Assembly: GCF_002251085.2 (NCBI RefSeq)
Contig: NZ_NOJZ02000001.1
Location: forward strand, 248,001 to 312,000
DNA length: 64,000 nucleotides
Direction of reading: 5' to 3'
Source of the DNA: Romboutsia maritimum
GTDB lineage: Bacteria > Bacillota > Clostridia > Peptostreptococcales > Peptostreptococcaceae
Shown: positions 9,207-17,047 of the stretch, one piece after another
How the letters are laid out: each line of letters starts with the position of its first letter
Numbering within the stretch: the first letter of the stretch is position 1
Program-made: the position numbers and the translations under genes
Notes under the pieces: generated by a model
The model's input: the letters and a program-made list of their open reading frames with translations, nothing else
Databases searched by the model: none
What the model was told of the DNA's origin: nothing

Positions 9207-9593
9207 CTATGGAATTATATTTAATATTGTTTCTACAATAGATAAAAGTATAGGGAATGACATCGTCATTACTATTATTTTTCCACCAAACTCTAATTTA
9301 GAAGCTATATTATTTTCTCCACAATCTTTGCAAAGTTGTATTGCAAACTCCATTAAATATGCTATTCCTATCAGTTTTATTATTAATGATATATACATTG
9401 TAGGTATATTTGCTTTGCTAGCTAAATTTTGTATACTTTCTATTATGAAATTCAACTTAAATATAACTGATAATAATATTGTAATTCCTGTAATTATAGC
9501 TATAAAGTTTGCTATTTCTGGTCTCTCTTTTTTTATTACTAAGCAGAGTGTAGTCGAAATTATTGCAATCCCTATTAATTGCATTACCTCCAA
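9207..9593 (-). CDS. spoIIIAD: Stage III sporulation protein AD
   Basis: 128-aa protein with four predicted membrane helices; SpoIIIAC/AD family, resembling parts of flagellar/secretion export apparatus proteins. Start: TTG at 9593 has GGAGG 7 nt upstream, whereas the ATG three codons later has only a GGAGGT 2 nt away, so TTG is favoured. The sequence AIISTTLCLVIKKERPEIANFIAIITGITILL follows the family N-terminus. It lies between AC and AE with 14-15 bp gaps, the canonical order. Confidence 0.92.
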   Translation of the reverse strand: MEVMQLIGIAIISTTLCLVIKKERPEIANFIAIITGITILLSVIFKLNFIIESIQNLASKANIPTMYISLIIKLIGIAYLMEFAIQLCKDCGENNIASKLEFGGKIIVMTMSFPILLSIVETILNIIP

Positions 9594-9608
9594 GATATCT
9601 CCTCCTCT

Positions 9609-9806
9609 TTAGTAAAGCTGAAACATCGTTCTTACTGCATTGAATAAACCACTTATTTCATTCAAAACCATGCCTAAGACTATTATTACTCCCGCTAATG
9701 TAGTAAGAGATGCCCAATCTTTTCTATCTGTTTTTTCTAAAATCATATTTAATACTGATATTAATATTCCTACACCTGCAACTTTTAATATCAATGTTAT
9801 ATCCAT
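9609..9806 (-). CDS. spoIIIAC: Stage III sporulation protein AC
   Basis: 65-aa two-helix membrane protein: LILKVAGVGILISVLNMILEKTDRKDWASLTTLAGVIIVLGMVLNEISGLF is a textbook SpoIIIAC. The ATG at 9806 is chosen because AGGAGG lies 6 nt upstream; a TTG two codons earlier overlaps that ribosome site and is unlikely. Ten bp separate it from spoIIIAB. Confidence 0.93.
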   Translation of the reverse strand: MDITLILKVAGVGILISVLNMILEKTDRKDWASLTTLAGVIIVLGMVLNEISGLFNAVRTMFQLY

Positions 9807-9816
9807 ACCCAACCTC

Positions 9817-10338
9817 CTAAATTAAAATAATTCCTATACCTATTCCTATAAAAGTGGTTAATTTTTTATATAATAATCCTTTTTTATTTATATCGTCTTT
9901 ACTTTCATCAGTAAGCTTTTTAAGATTTTCTATGCTTAAATCTATCATTCTTTCCTGAGATAAAATATCACTTTTACCTAGAGTAAGTATAAGTTTTTTT
10001 ACTTCATCAACCTCCTTATTTTGTAAATATGTTTCTTTAGTTAAAATATCTATATTGTCTTTTACTATTTCATCTAAAATTTTACTTGAATTTTTATGTA
10101 AATCTAATGACATACTTTTAAAAAATATTGATAAAGAATACTCTTTTCTCTGACCTACTCTTTCAAAAATTTCCTCTAATGTATATAATCCAAAAGACAA
10201 GTCCATCCTTATTATCTCTAATATTCTTATGAGATCATTGAGTTGTTTATGTCTTTTTGTATAAGCTTTATATAAATAATCACCTATTAGATAACTGCAT
10301 CCCACTAAAACTCCTATAAGTATTATTTTAAGTTGCAA
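9817..10338 (-). CDS. spoIIIAB: Stage III sporulation protein AB
   Basis: 173-aa SpoIIIAB with hydrophobic N- and C-terminal helices and a helical cytoplasmic middle; the family motif LNDLIRILEIIRMDLSFGLYTLEEIFERVG is clear. It resembles type II/IV secretion GspF-like proteins and pairs with the SpoIIIAA ATPase. The start is a TTG inside the end of spoIIIAA (11-bp overlap), so it is probably translated by coupling; a weak AGATGG precedes it. Confidence 0.92.
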   Translation of the reverse strand: MQLKIILIGVLVGCSYLIGDYLYKAYTKRHKQLNDLIRILEIIRMDLSFGLYTLEEIFERVGQRKEYSLSIFFKSMSLDLHKNSSKILDEIVKDNIDILTKETYLQNKEVDEVKKLILTLGKSDILSQERMIDLSIENLKKLTDESKDDINKKGLLYKKLTTFIGIGIGIILI

Positions 10339-11296
10339 AATACCATCTCTTTTCTTCTAAGTCATAAACTTTATCTATAGTTCCTGGTCCTTCTTTTGCT
10401 GATAATAATATTACTTTTTGAAATAATTCTTTGTCTAATAGGTTACTTAGTTCTTTTCTTGACTTTATATCTTCTATAGAATCACCATGCACTGTAGTTA
10501 TCAAACCTACACCGCCATTTAGAGCCGTGTAAAGCGCCTTAATTTCACTTTCATTGCCTATTTCATCTGTTACTATTACATTAGGTGACATAGACCTTAG
10601 AAGCATCATAATTCCGACATCCTTAGGGCAAGTTTCTATTATATCTGTTCTTATACCTATATTCATTTGAGGTATACCTAAATAAGATCCTGCTATCTCA
10701 TTACGTTCATCTATAAGTGCAACTTTCATTCCCCTAAACCCTAATCTTTCATTTCCATTACTTAAATTTCTTACTATATCTCTAATTAAAGTTGTCTTTC
10801 CACATTGAGGTGGAGATATTATCAATGTATTATTAATTTGATTATCATTTTTTATAATATGATTTATGATTTTATCTGAAGCTCCTATTATTTCTCTAGA
10901 AACTCTTATATTTAAGGATGATATATGTTTTATATTTTTAACTTGTCCATCTTCTACTATTGCTTTTCCTACCAATCCAACTCTATGACCACCTCTTAGA
11001 GTTATAAATCCTTTTTTAATATCATCCATAAATGAATGAATTGAGTATTTGCAAATTATCTGAAATGTTTGTTCTATATCATCTCTAGTTACTATGTAAG
11101 GATTATCCATTTTTAAATTAAGATTCTTTGTTCTTTCATCATAGAAGTAATCCTTATTATTGGCATTTAATATTAGTGGTTTTTGAGTTCTTAGTCTTAT
11201 TTCTTCTATACTTATGTTTTTATATATAATATGCTTTATTTTTTCTCTTAGGTTTATAGAAAGTGAATTTATTATTTCATCTGAAAGTTTATTCAT
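10328..11296 (-). CDS. spoIIIAA: Stage III sporulation protein AA (AAA-type ATPase)
   Basis: 322-aa cytoplasmic ATPase thought to energise the SpoIIIA-SpoIIQ channel. Walker A is SPPQCGKTTLIRD, Walker B VALIDERNEI, followed by RTDIIETCPKDVGIMMLLRSMSPNVIVTDEIGNESEIKAL and a TTVHG sensor. Length is typical. First gene of the eight-gene spoIIIA operon. The upstream 60 bp contains a TATACAAAC element loosely like a sigma-E -10, but no properly spaced -35, so I leave the promoter unannotated. Confidence 0.95.
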   Translation of the reverse strand: MNKLSDEIINSLSINLREKIKHIIYKNISIEEIRLRTQKPLILNANNKDYFYDERTKNLNLKMDNPYIVTRDDIEQTFQIICKYSIHSFMDDIKKGFITLRGGHRVGLVGKAIVEDGQVKNIKHISSLNIRVSREIIGASDKIINHIIKNDNQINNTLIISPPQCGKTTLIRDIVRNLSNGNERLGFRGMKVALIDERNEIAGSYLGIPQMNIGIRTDIIETCPKDVGIMMLLRSMSPNVIVTDEIGNESEIKALYTALNGGVGLITTVHGDSIEDIKSRKELSNLLDKELFQKVILLSAKEGPGTIDKVYDLEEKRWYFAT

Positions 11297-11354
11297 GTCT
11301 TGTCCTCCTCTCTTGTTTGTATAATTATATTAAAACTTCTTAAATAATATTACA

Positions 11355-11401
11355 AAAAAGAGACAGCCTCAAAATTTTAAATTTTGAGGCTGTCTCTTTT
11401 T
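11355..11401 (-). terminator. Perfect terminator hairpin after plsX (recurring family)
   Basis: Sixteen-bp perfect inverted repeat (GAGACAGCCTCAAAAT, 11360-11375 with 11381-11396) flanked by A5 and T5. It separates the fapR-plsX transcript from spoIIIA. Member of a hairpin family seen seven times in this window. Confidence 0.88.
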
Positions 11402-11414
11402 AGCTATATATAAA

Positions 11415-12431
11415 TTATTTTTCTTCTTTATTTTGTTCTTCTATTTTTTTCACAACTTCTTTTATATCCTCAACTACATTACCTTGAGCAAATTTGATAC
11501 CCTGATTTATTGCATTTTTTATAGCTTTAGCATTAGAGCTTCCATGAGCCTTTATAACTCCTCCATCTACACCTAGAAGAGGCGCTCCTCCGTACTCTGC
11601 GTAATCCATAAAACTTTTTAACTTTTGTAAATCACTTTTTATAAGCATTGCGCCCATTTTACCTTTTGTACTAGATAAGATAGTTTCTTTTATTAATTTC
11701 ATGACAGACATAGCTACACCTTCAACAGATTTTAATAATATATTTCCTGTAAATCCATCACAAACAATTATATCCGTACATGCATTTATAGCATCTCTAG
11801 CTTCAACATTTCCTATAAAGTTTAAATCTAGCTTTTTTAGTTCTTCATAAGACTTTTTAACTAAATCATTTCCTTTTCCTTCTTCGATTCCTACGTTAGC
11901 CAATGCTAATCTTGGATTTTCAATTCCTAAAACTTTTTTTGAATAAATATTACTCATTGCTGCGAATTCAACTAAATTTCTAGGTTTACAATCTGCATTT
12001 GCTCCTCCATCAGCTATTAATGTCATCCCATGCTTTGCATTAGGCATAGCTGGGCATAAGCATGGTCTATCGATTCCTTTTATTCTACCTACTACAAACA
12101 ATCCTCCTGCTAGTAGTGCCCCTGTATTCCCTGCTGAAACTACAGCATCTGCTTTTCCTTCTTTCACTAATCTAAGTGCTATAACCATAGATGCATCCTT
12201 TTTACTTCTAATTGCTTTTACTGGCTTGTCTTCATTTTCTATAACTTCCGTCGTATGAATAATTTCTAACTTACTTCTATCAAATTCATAATTAGAAAAT
12301 TCCTTTTCTAATAACTCTTTATCTCCTGTTACTATTAAATCCACATTATACTCTTTAATTGCATCAACTACACCCTCTACATTTGATTTAGGTGCATTAT
12401 CTCCACCCATTCCATCTATAACAATTTTCAT
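11415..12431 (-). CDS. plsX: Phosphate acyltransferase PlsX
   Basis: 338-aa enzyme converting acyl-ACP to acyl-phosphate, the acyl donor for PlsY in phosphatidic acid synthesis. Family blocks are present: MKIVIDGMGGDNAPKSNVEG, VSAGNTGALLAGG, RPCLCPAMPNAKHGMTLIADGGANADCKP, and CDGFTGNILLKSVEG. It follows fapR by 11 bp, the classic FapR regulon arrangement. fabD, fabG and acpP, which often follow in other Firmicutes, are not here; a strong terminator comes directly after plsX. Confidence 0.96.
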   Translation of the reverse strand: MKIVIDGMGGDNAPKSNVEGVVDAIKEYNVDLIVTGDKELLEKEFSNYEFDRSKLEIIHTTEVIENEDKPVKAIRSKKDASMVIALRLVKEGKADAVVSAGNTGALLAGGLFVVGRIKGIDRPCLCPAMPNAKHGMTLIADGGANADCKPRNLVEFAAMSNIYSKKVLGIENPRLALANVGIEEGKGNDLVKKSYEELKKLDLNFIGNVEARDAINACTDIIVCDGFTGNILLKSVEGVAMSVMKLIKETILSSTKGKMGAMLIKSDLQKLKSFMDYAEYGGAPLLGVDGGVIKAHGSSNAKAIKNAINQGIKFAQGNVVEDIKEVVKKIEEQNKEEK

Positions 12432-12442
12432 ATTTTAACCTC

Positions 12443-13000
12443 CTACTCTATTTCTTCGAAAATAAATTCACCTATATATATATTCTCTTGAGCCCTATTA
12501 TTGATAACTACTTTAACATAATATTTCTTATCTTCTTTTTTATAAATTTCAGCTTTTGCTATAAGTCTATCTTTTTGTTCAATTAATTTTAAACACTTTC
12601 CATTTACTTCTCTCATTATTACCTTAGGTGCATCTATTATTGCCATAGCCAATGAATTAGCTAAGGAAAAAACATATGTATCTCTTAAAGTATTTGTTTT
12701 TGAGTAAATCATATCCTCAGAAATTTCTAACATCGATATGCCTAATTGTCCAACACATAAATCTATAATTTCTCCAGTAATTTCTTTCATTCCTAGAGTT
12801 TTTACCTTTGAGCTTTGTGTCTCTGCTATAGATTTTACTCTTTCTCTTAGTTCAGGTATATTTAAACTCATTCTATCTAACCTAATAGTTTGAATACTAA
12901 CTTCAAATAAATTAGCTAATTCTTCATCTGTATAAAAAGGGTCTTCATTTAAAATATCAACAAGTTCTTTTTGTCTTTGATCCTTGCTTTTCTTTTTCAT
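12443..13000 (-). CDS. fapR: Fatty acid/phospholipid biosynthesis repressor FapR
   Basis: 185-aa FapR. N-terminal DeoR-like helix-turn-helix (TDEELANLFEVSIQTIRLDRMSLNIPELRERVK, ~30-60) and C-terminal hot-dog domain that binds malonyl-CoA or malonyl-ACP as inducer. The open frame continues upstream, but the ATG at 13000 has GGAGGT 4-5 nt upstream and yields MKKKSKDQRQKELVDIL, the family start. A FapR-like operator sits 26 bp before the start, so autoregulation is likely, with plsX in the same transcript. Confidence 0.94.
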   Translation of the reverse strand: MKKKSKDQRQKELVDILNEDPFYTDEELANLFEVSIQTIRLDRMSLNIPELRERVKSIAETQSSKVKTLGMKEITGEIIDLCVGQLGISMLEISEDMIYSKTNTLRDTYVFSLANSLAMAIIDAPKVIMREVNGKCLKLIEQKDRLIAKAEIYKKEDKKYYVKVVINNRAQENIYIGEFIFEEIE

Positions 13001-13025
13001 ATTACCTCCAAAATTATATGTACAG

Positions 13026-13042
13026 TTAACACCTGCTACTAA
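13026..13042 (-). promoter_or_regulatory. FapR operator upstream of fapR-plsX
   Basis: The 17-bp plus-strand site TTAACACCTGCTACTAA matches the known FapR consensus TTAGTACCTGGTACTAA at 14 of 17 positions as I recall that consensus. It lies just downstream of a possible promoter (TTGAAA at 13070-13075, 17 bp, TACACT). It is itself flanked by a perfect 10-bp inverted repeat (13016-13025 and 13058-13067). Confidence 0.75.
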
Positions 13043-13111
13043 TTGCAGTGTATAATACTGTACATATTTTTTCAATACTTATTAATATTTTAATTATTTA
13101 TAAATTTAATA

Positions 13112-13148
13112 TAAAAAAAACATGTAGAATATTCTACATGTTTTTTTT
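13112..13148 (-). terminator. Terminator after rpmF
   Basis: Eighteen-bp, nearly gapless palindrome centred at 13130 (AAAAAAAACATGTAGAATA with its complement), flanked by A and T runs; it closes the DUF177-rpmF transcript 9 bp after rpmF. Confidence 0.88.
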
Positions 13149-13156
13149 AGAAATTA

Positions 13157-13333
13157 TTATTCAGAAACAACTTCTTTACCTTTATAATATCCACAATCTG
13201 GACATATTCTATGTGGTAATTTTGGCTCATGACATTGTGGACAACTTACAAATCCAGTTGCTGTCATTTGTGAGTTAGCCGCTCTTCTCATTTTAGTTTT
13301 TGATTTAGATGTCTTACGCTTTGGTACTGCCAT
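13157..13333 (-). CDS. rpmF: 50S ribosomal protein L32
   Basis: 58-aa protein read directly from the [21 protein letters not shown]... followed by a zinc-ribbon with CPQC and CPDC, the zinc-binding (C+) form of L32. It sits 13 bp after the DUF177 gene with a strong GGAGGTGGC ribosome site, the arrangement seen in most bacteria. The C-terminal GYYKGKEVV is typical. Confidence 0.96.
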   Translation of the reverse strand: MAVPKRKTSKSKTKMRRAANSQMTATGFVSCPQCHEPKLPHRICPDCGYYKGKEVVSE

Positions 13334-13346
13334 TTACGCCACCTCC

Positions 13347-13874
13347 TTAGTCATTTTTAAACAAATCTTTTAATTTAGCAAAACGGGGATCTATAAGCTC
13401 CTCGTCGTTCGCGGTTTCATTGCAAGAACATTCTTCTTTATTTAAGTTTGCTCCGCATTTGTGACAAAGTCCTTTACAATCTTCACTACAAAGACTCGCA
13501 ATAGGCATATTGAAGTCTAAAGTTTGTTCTATTATATCAATAAGATTTACTTCATCTGAATGATATATAAAAGCATCATAGTCTTCAAAACTATCTTCGT
13601 CATAATCTTCTTTAACTAAAAATCCTTGTATAGAATACTCTATTGGCACTTCTACATCATCTAAACATCTTGAACAAGTATCAAGAATAGTAAAATCAAC
13701 ATCTACGTCTAAATATAAACCTTTATTCGTATTAGAAATCTTACCTTTTAAATTTAGGGGTGAAGTTAATTTGTAATTGTTATCACAATAATTAATAGTA
13801 TCAACTTTTTGAGAAAAATTCAAGTCTAATTTGTCAGTTTCTCTTTTATTTAATCTATCTAGACTAATTTTCAT
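13347..13874 (-). CDS. ylbN: DUF177 (YceD/YlbN) family protein
   Basis: 175-aa YceD-family protein, linked in the literature to 23S rRNA accumulation. Visible are the CSRCL motif in LDTCSRCLDDVEVPIEY near residue 69, an acidic middle, and a C-terminal cysteine cluster (CSEDCKGLCHKCGANLNKEECSC) that looks metal-binding. It is co-transcribed with rpmF from a consensus promoter at 13904-13932. RBS AGGTG lies 6 nt before the ATG. Confidence 0.93.
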   Translation of the reverse strand: MKISLDRLNKRETDKLDLNFSQKVDTINYCDNNYKLTSPLNLKGKISNTNKGLYLDVDVDFTILDTCSRCLDDVEVPIEYSIQGFLVKEDYDEDSFEDYDAFIYHSDEVNLIDIIEQTLDFNMPIASLCSEDCKGLCHKCGANLNKEECSCNETANDEELIDPRFAKLKDLFKND

Positions 13875-13903
13875 TCATTTCACCTCAATATGTTGCCAAA
13901 TTT

Positions 13904-13932
13904 ATTATACAAATCTCGCATTTGTTTGTCAA
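13904..13932 (-). promoter_or_regulatory. Consensus sigma-A promoter of DUF177-rpmF with overlapping inverted repeat
   Basis: Minus strand TTGACA (13927-13932), exactly 17 bp, TATAAT (13904-13909): a perfect consensus. An 18-bp inverted repeat, TCAAGTA-N4-TACTTGA (13929-13946), overlaps the -35 box and could be an operator. Confidence 0.88.
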
Positions 13933-13994
13933 GTATTTTTACTTGATAGATAAATTTGTAAAAACTTTATATTGTAAAAAATATCAACTAAAAT

Positions 13995-14020
13995 TTAAGG
14001 TAGGTGTTAACCTACCTTAA
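13995..14020 (-). terminator. Terminator of ackA
   Basis: Ten-bp perfect stem TTAAGGTAGG / CCTACCTTAA (13995-14004 with 14011-14020), 6-nt loop, U-rich tail on the minus strand, 22 bp after the ackA stop. Confidence 0.82.
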
Positions 14021-14041
14021 GTATATTATATCCTTTTATAA

Positions 14042-15238
14042 TTATTTTACTAAAGATAAAGTATCTCTAGCTATCATTAATTCTTCATTAGTTGGTATTA
14101 ATAATACCTTTACTTTAGAATCTTCTGTAGATATAACTCTTTCTTTTCCTCTAACTTTGTTAGCTTCTCTGTCTAATTTCATTCCTAAGAATTCCATATC
14201 AGAAGCTATAGATGCTCTCATGTCTATACCATTTTCACCAACACCAGCAGTGAATACAACAACATCTACTCCGTTCATTTCTGCAGCATAAGAACCTATA
14301 TATTTCTTAACTTTTTTAACATAAGCTTCTAAAGCTACTTGAGCTTTTTCATCTCCATTTTTAGCTGCATCTTCTATATCTCTGAAGTCACTTGATATTC
14401 CTGTCATTCCGTATACTCCAGATTGTTTGTTCATTAAGTTACTTAATCCATCAGCATCTAAGCCTTCTTTTTGCATTAAGAATGGTAATATAGCAGCGTC
14501 TATATCTCCACATCTAGTTCCCATTATTAAACCTTCTAATGGAGTGAATCCCATAGAAGTATCTACACATTTACCACCATCAACAGCAGCTAAAGAAGCT
14601 CCGTTACCTAAGTGACAAGTTATTATTTTTAAATCTTTTATGTCTTTTCCTAACATTTCTGCTGCTCTTTGAGATACATATTTATGAGAAGTTCCGTGGA
14701 ATCCGTATCTTCTTACACCGTATTTAGTGTATAACTCATGTGGTAAACCATATAAGTAAGATGATTTAGGCATTGTTTGATGGAATGCAGTATCAAATAC
14801 TGCTACCATTGGTACTCCTGGAAGTATAGCTTTACAAGCATCTATTCCCATTATATTAGCTGGGTTATGAAGAGGAGCTAATTCTATACATTCTTCTAAT
14901 GCTTTTTCAACTTCTTCAGTTATAACTACTGATTTCGCGAATTTTTCACCTGCATGAACAACTCTATGTCCTACAGCTTCTATTTCTTTCATGTCTTTAA
15001 CTCCACCGAATTCTGGGTGAAGTACAGCATCTAATACTAATTTTATAGCATCTTGATGGTTATTCATTGGTTGCTCTATTACAAGTTTGCCTTCTACACC
15101 ATCTTTTTCTTGCTTAAGTATTGATCCTTCTATTCCTATTCTTTCAACTAATCCTATACATAATACTTCTTCATTTGACATATCTATTAATTGATATTTT
15201 AATGAAGAACTACCACAGTTTAATACTAATATTTTCAT
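14042..15238 (-). CDS. ackA: Acetate kinase
   Basis: 398-aa acetate kinase (acetyl-P + ADP to acetate + ATP), a main ATP source in fermenting clostridia. Family blocks: [11 protein letters not shown] (residue 6 on), [52 protein letters not shown] (read here as [15 protein letters not shown]), and [10 protein letters not shown]. Codon usage is richer in preferred codons than neighbours, suggesting high expression. pta, its usual partner, is not adjacent. It faces tmcAL, whose enzyme uses acetate. RBS AGGAGGTACACTA. Confidence 0.97.
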   Translation of the reverse strand: MKILVLNCGSSSLKYQLIDMSNEEVLCIGLVERIGIEGSILKQEKDGVEGKLVIEQPMNNHQDAIKLVLDAVLHPEFGGVKDMKEIEAVGHRVVHAGEKFAKSVVITEEVEKALEECIELAPLHNPANIMGIDACKAILPGVPMVAVFDTAFHQTMPKSSYLYGLPHELYTKYGVRRYGFHGTSHKYVSQRAAEMLGKDIKDLKIITCHLGNGASLAAVDGGKCVDTSMGFTPLEGLIMGTRCGDIDAAILPFLMQKEGLDADGLSNLMNKQSGVYGMTGISSDFRDIEDAAKNGDEKAQVALEAYVKKVKKYIGSYAAEMNGVDVVVFTAGVGENGIDMRASIASDMEFLGMKLDREANKVRGKERVISTEDSKVKVLLIPTNEELMIARDTLSLVK

Positions 15239-15685
15239 TAGTGTACCTCCTTAAAAATTTTATCAATAATTATGTAATTAGTCTATTTAGACTTTACTTT
15301 TAAAGTTTTTTCAAAATTGTATACATTAAACAATTTATTTAACATAAATAATATACCATCTTTTAATTTAAAAGTACATACTCTATTTTTAGACCCAAAT
15401 AATAAACTTATATTTAAGTTTATACTTTTTATACTTATAGTATTATAACATAGATTATTTTTATCTATTTGTTATAATATTATAATATAAATATTGTTTT
15501 TGTAAAACAACTTTATTTATATTAATTTTAGTTATTAAAATTTTTCATACTATTAAAATACGTACCATGAAGTAATTCTATATATATTATATATTTCCTT
15601 TATTTGAGAATTTTATTAATATTATTATATATAAATTATAAATTTCATGGTATCTATTTAGTTATATAATAAAAGGAGAATACTT
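15239..15685. other. 447-bp intergenic region between divergent ackA and tmcAL
   Basis: No gene seen. Very AT-rich; must hold the divergent promoters, but none is a convincing consensus match. A 9-bp perfect inverted repeat, TACCATGAA (15563-15571) and TTCATGGTA (15644-15652), spans 90 bp just before tmcAL and might form a long leader hairpin. Confidence 0.6.
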
Positions 15686-16963
15686 ATGAATATTTTAGGA
15701 CTTGTAGTTGAATATAACCCTTTTCATAATGGTCATTTATATCACTTAGAAACATCTAAAAAAATATCTAATGCTACTCATACCGTAGCAATTATGAGCG
15801 GGAATTTCTTACAAAGAGGAGAACCTGCCTTAATTGACAAATATAGTCGTGCAAAAGCTGCTGTTTTAAATGGTGTAGATTTAGTTATTGAACTACCTAC
15901 AATGTTTGCATCCCAAAGCGCTGAAATATTCGCTCATGGTGCCATAGCTACTCTTAATTCACTAAATTGTATAAGTTCTATTTGTTTTGGTAGTGAATAC
16001 GGAAATATTGATGTACTTTCAATAATTTCAAAAATTCTTGTTAATGAACCAAGTGAATTTAAAGTTCTTTTAAAAAAATATTTAGATGAAGGGATGCTAT
16101 TTCCAACAGCTAGAAGTCTCGCATTATTTGAATATATTAACAAAAATAAACTAATAAATATATCTAAAGAAAGTTTAACAGATATCTTAAATTCATCTAA
16201 CAATATTTTAGGTATAGAATATATAAAAAGTTTATTAAAATTAAAAAGTACTATAAAGCCTTATACTATTACAAGAATTAAATCTGAATATAACAGTGAA
16301 TCTATAACTAGCAATATTTGTTCTGCTACTGCTATAAGAAAAACGTTAAAAGACTGCTGTGATATTTCTTTTACAAAGTCTGTAGTTCCAAAAGATACAT
16401 ATAAAGTTTTAAATGATAAAATTAACAATCAATTTTATCCTGTTTTTGATGAAATGTTTTTTGATACATTATCTTCAATAATAATTAGAGATATAAATCA
16501 TTTAAATAATTACTTTGAAGTAAATGAAGGTATCGAAAATAAAATATATAATAATATTTTCAAATCTAATTCTTTAAATGAACTTCAACTTGCAATTAAA
16601 TCTAAAAGATATACATTGACTAAAATCAAAAGAACTCTTAATAATATTTTATTAGGAATCACCAAGGATGATATGAACTTAGTTAAAAATATAGATTGTT
16701 TACCATATGTCAGGGTTTTAGCTTTTAATGATAAAGGACGTGAAATTTTAAAATCTATAAAAAATAATTCAGAAATAAATATTATTAATAAATTTTCAAA
16801 TATTTCATTTTCTATGAATGATGAAGTATTTAAAACTTTAATAAATTATGATATAAAAGCTAGCAATATGTATAATTTTATATATTATAAAAATAATAAA
16901 AATCTTTTAAAAGGTCCAATGGATTTTTATACTACTCCTATTTATGTAAAAAAAGAGTATTAA
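15686..16963 (+). CDS. tmcAL: tRNA(Met) cytidine acetate ligase TmcAL
   Basis: 425-aa nucleotidyltransferase (formerly YlbM/DUF795) that uses ATP and acetate to N4-acetylate the wobble cytidine of elongator tRNA-Met. N-terminal ATP-binding motif [14 protein letters not shown] and the [35 protein letters not shown] block are diagnostic; CSATAIRK is further along. RBS AAAAGGAGAA precedes the ATG. Transcribed away from ackA and followed 84 bp later by ylbJ on the same strand, so tmcAL and ylbJ may share a message. Confidence 0.94.
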   Translation: MNILGLVVEYNPFHNGHLYHLETSKKISNATHTVAIMSGNFLQRGEPALIDKYSRAKAAVLNGVDLVIELPTMFASQSAEIFAHGAIATLNSLNCISSICFGSEYGNIDVLSIISKILVNEPSEFKVLLKKYLDEGMLFPTARSLALFEYINKNKLINISKESLTDILNSSNNILGIEYIKSLLKLKSTIKPYTITRIKSEYNSESITSNICSATAIRKTLKDCCDISFTKSVVPKDTYKVLNDKINNQFYPVFDEMFFDTLSSIIIRDINHLNNYFEVNEGIENKIYNNIFKSNSLNELQLAIKSKRYTLTKIKRTLNNILLGITKDDMNLVKNIDCLPYVRVLAFNDKGREILKSIKNNSEINIINKFSNISFSMNDEVFKTLINYDIKASNMYNFIYYKNNKNLLKGPMDFYTTPIYVKKEY

Positions 16964-17047
16964 ATCTAAATCAAAATTATTTATTTTTCATATATTTTTA
17001 AATTAATTAATATAATATCTTATATTATTATGATTCTAGGTGATATT

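Noticed and set aside
11297-11354. Sigma-E promoter of the spoIIIA operon
   Set aside because: Expected from the family, and a TATACAAAC element exists, but no -35 element at the right spacing could be seen, so it is not claimed.
15121-15303. Short plus-strand frame over the ackA start and promoter region
   Set aside because: Antisense to ackA, hydrophobic by AT-rich composition, no ribosome site.
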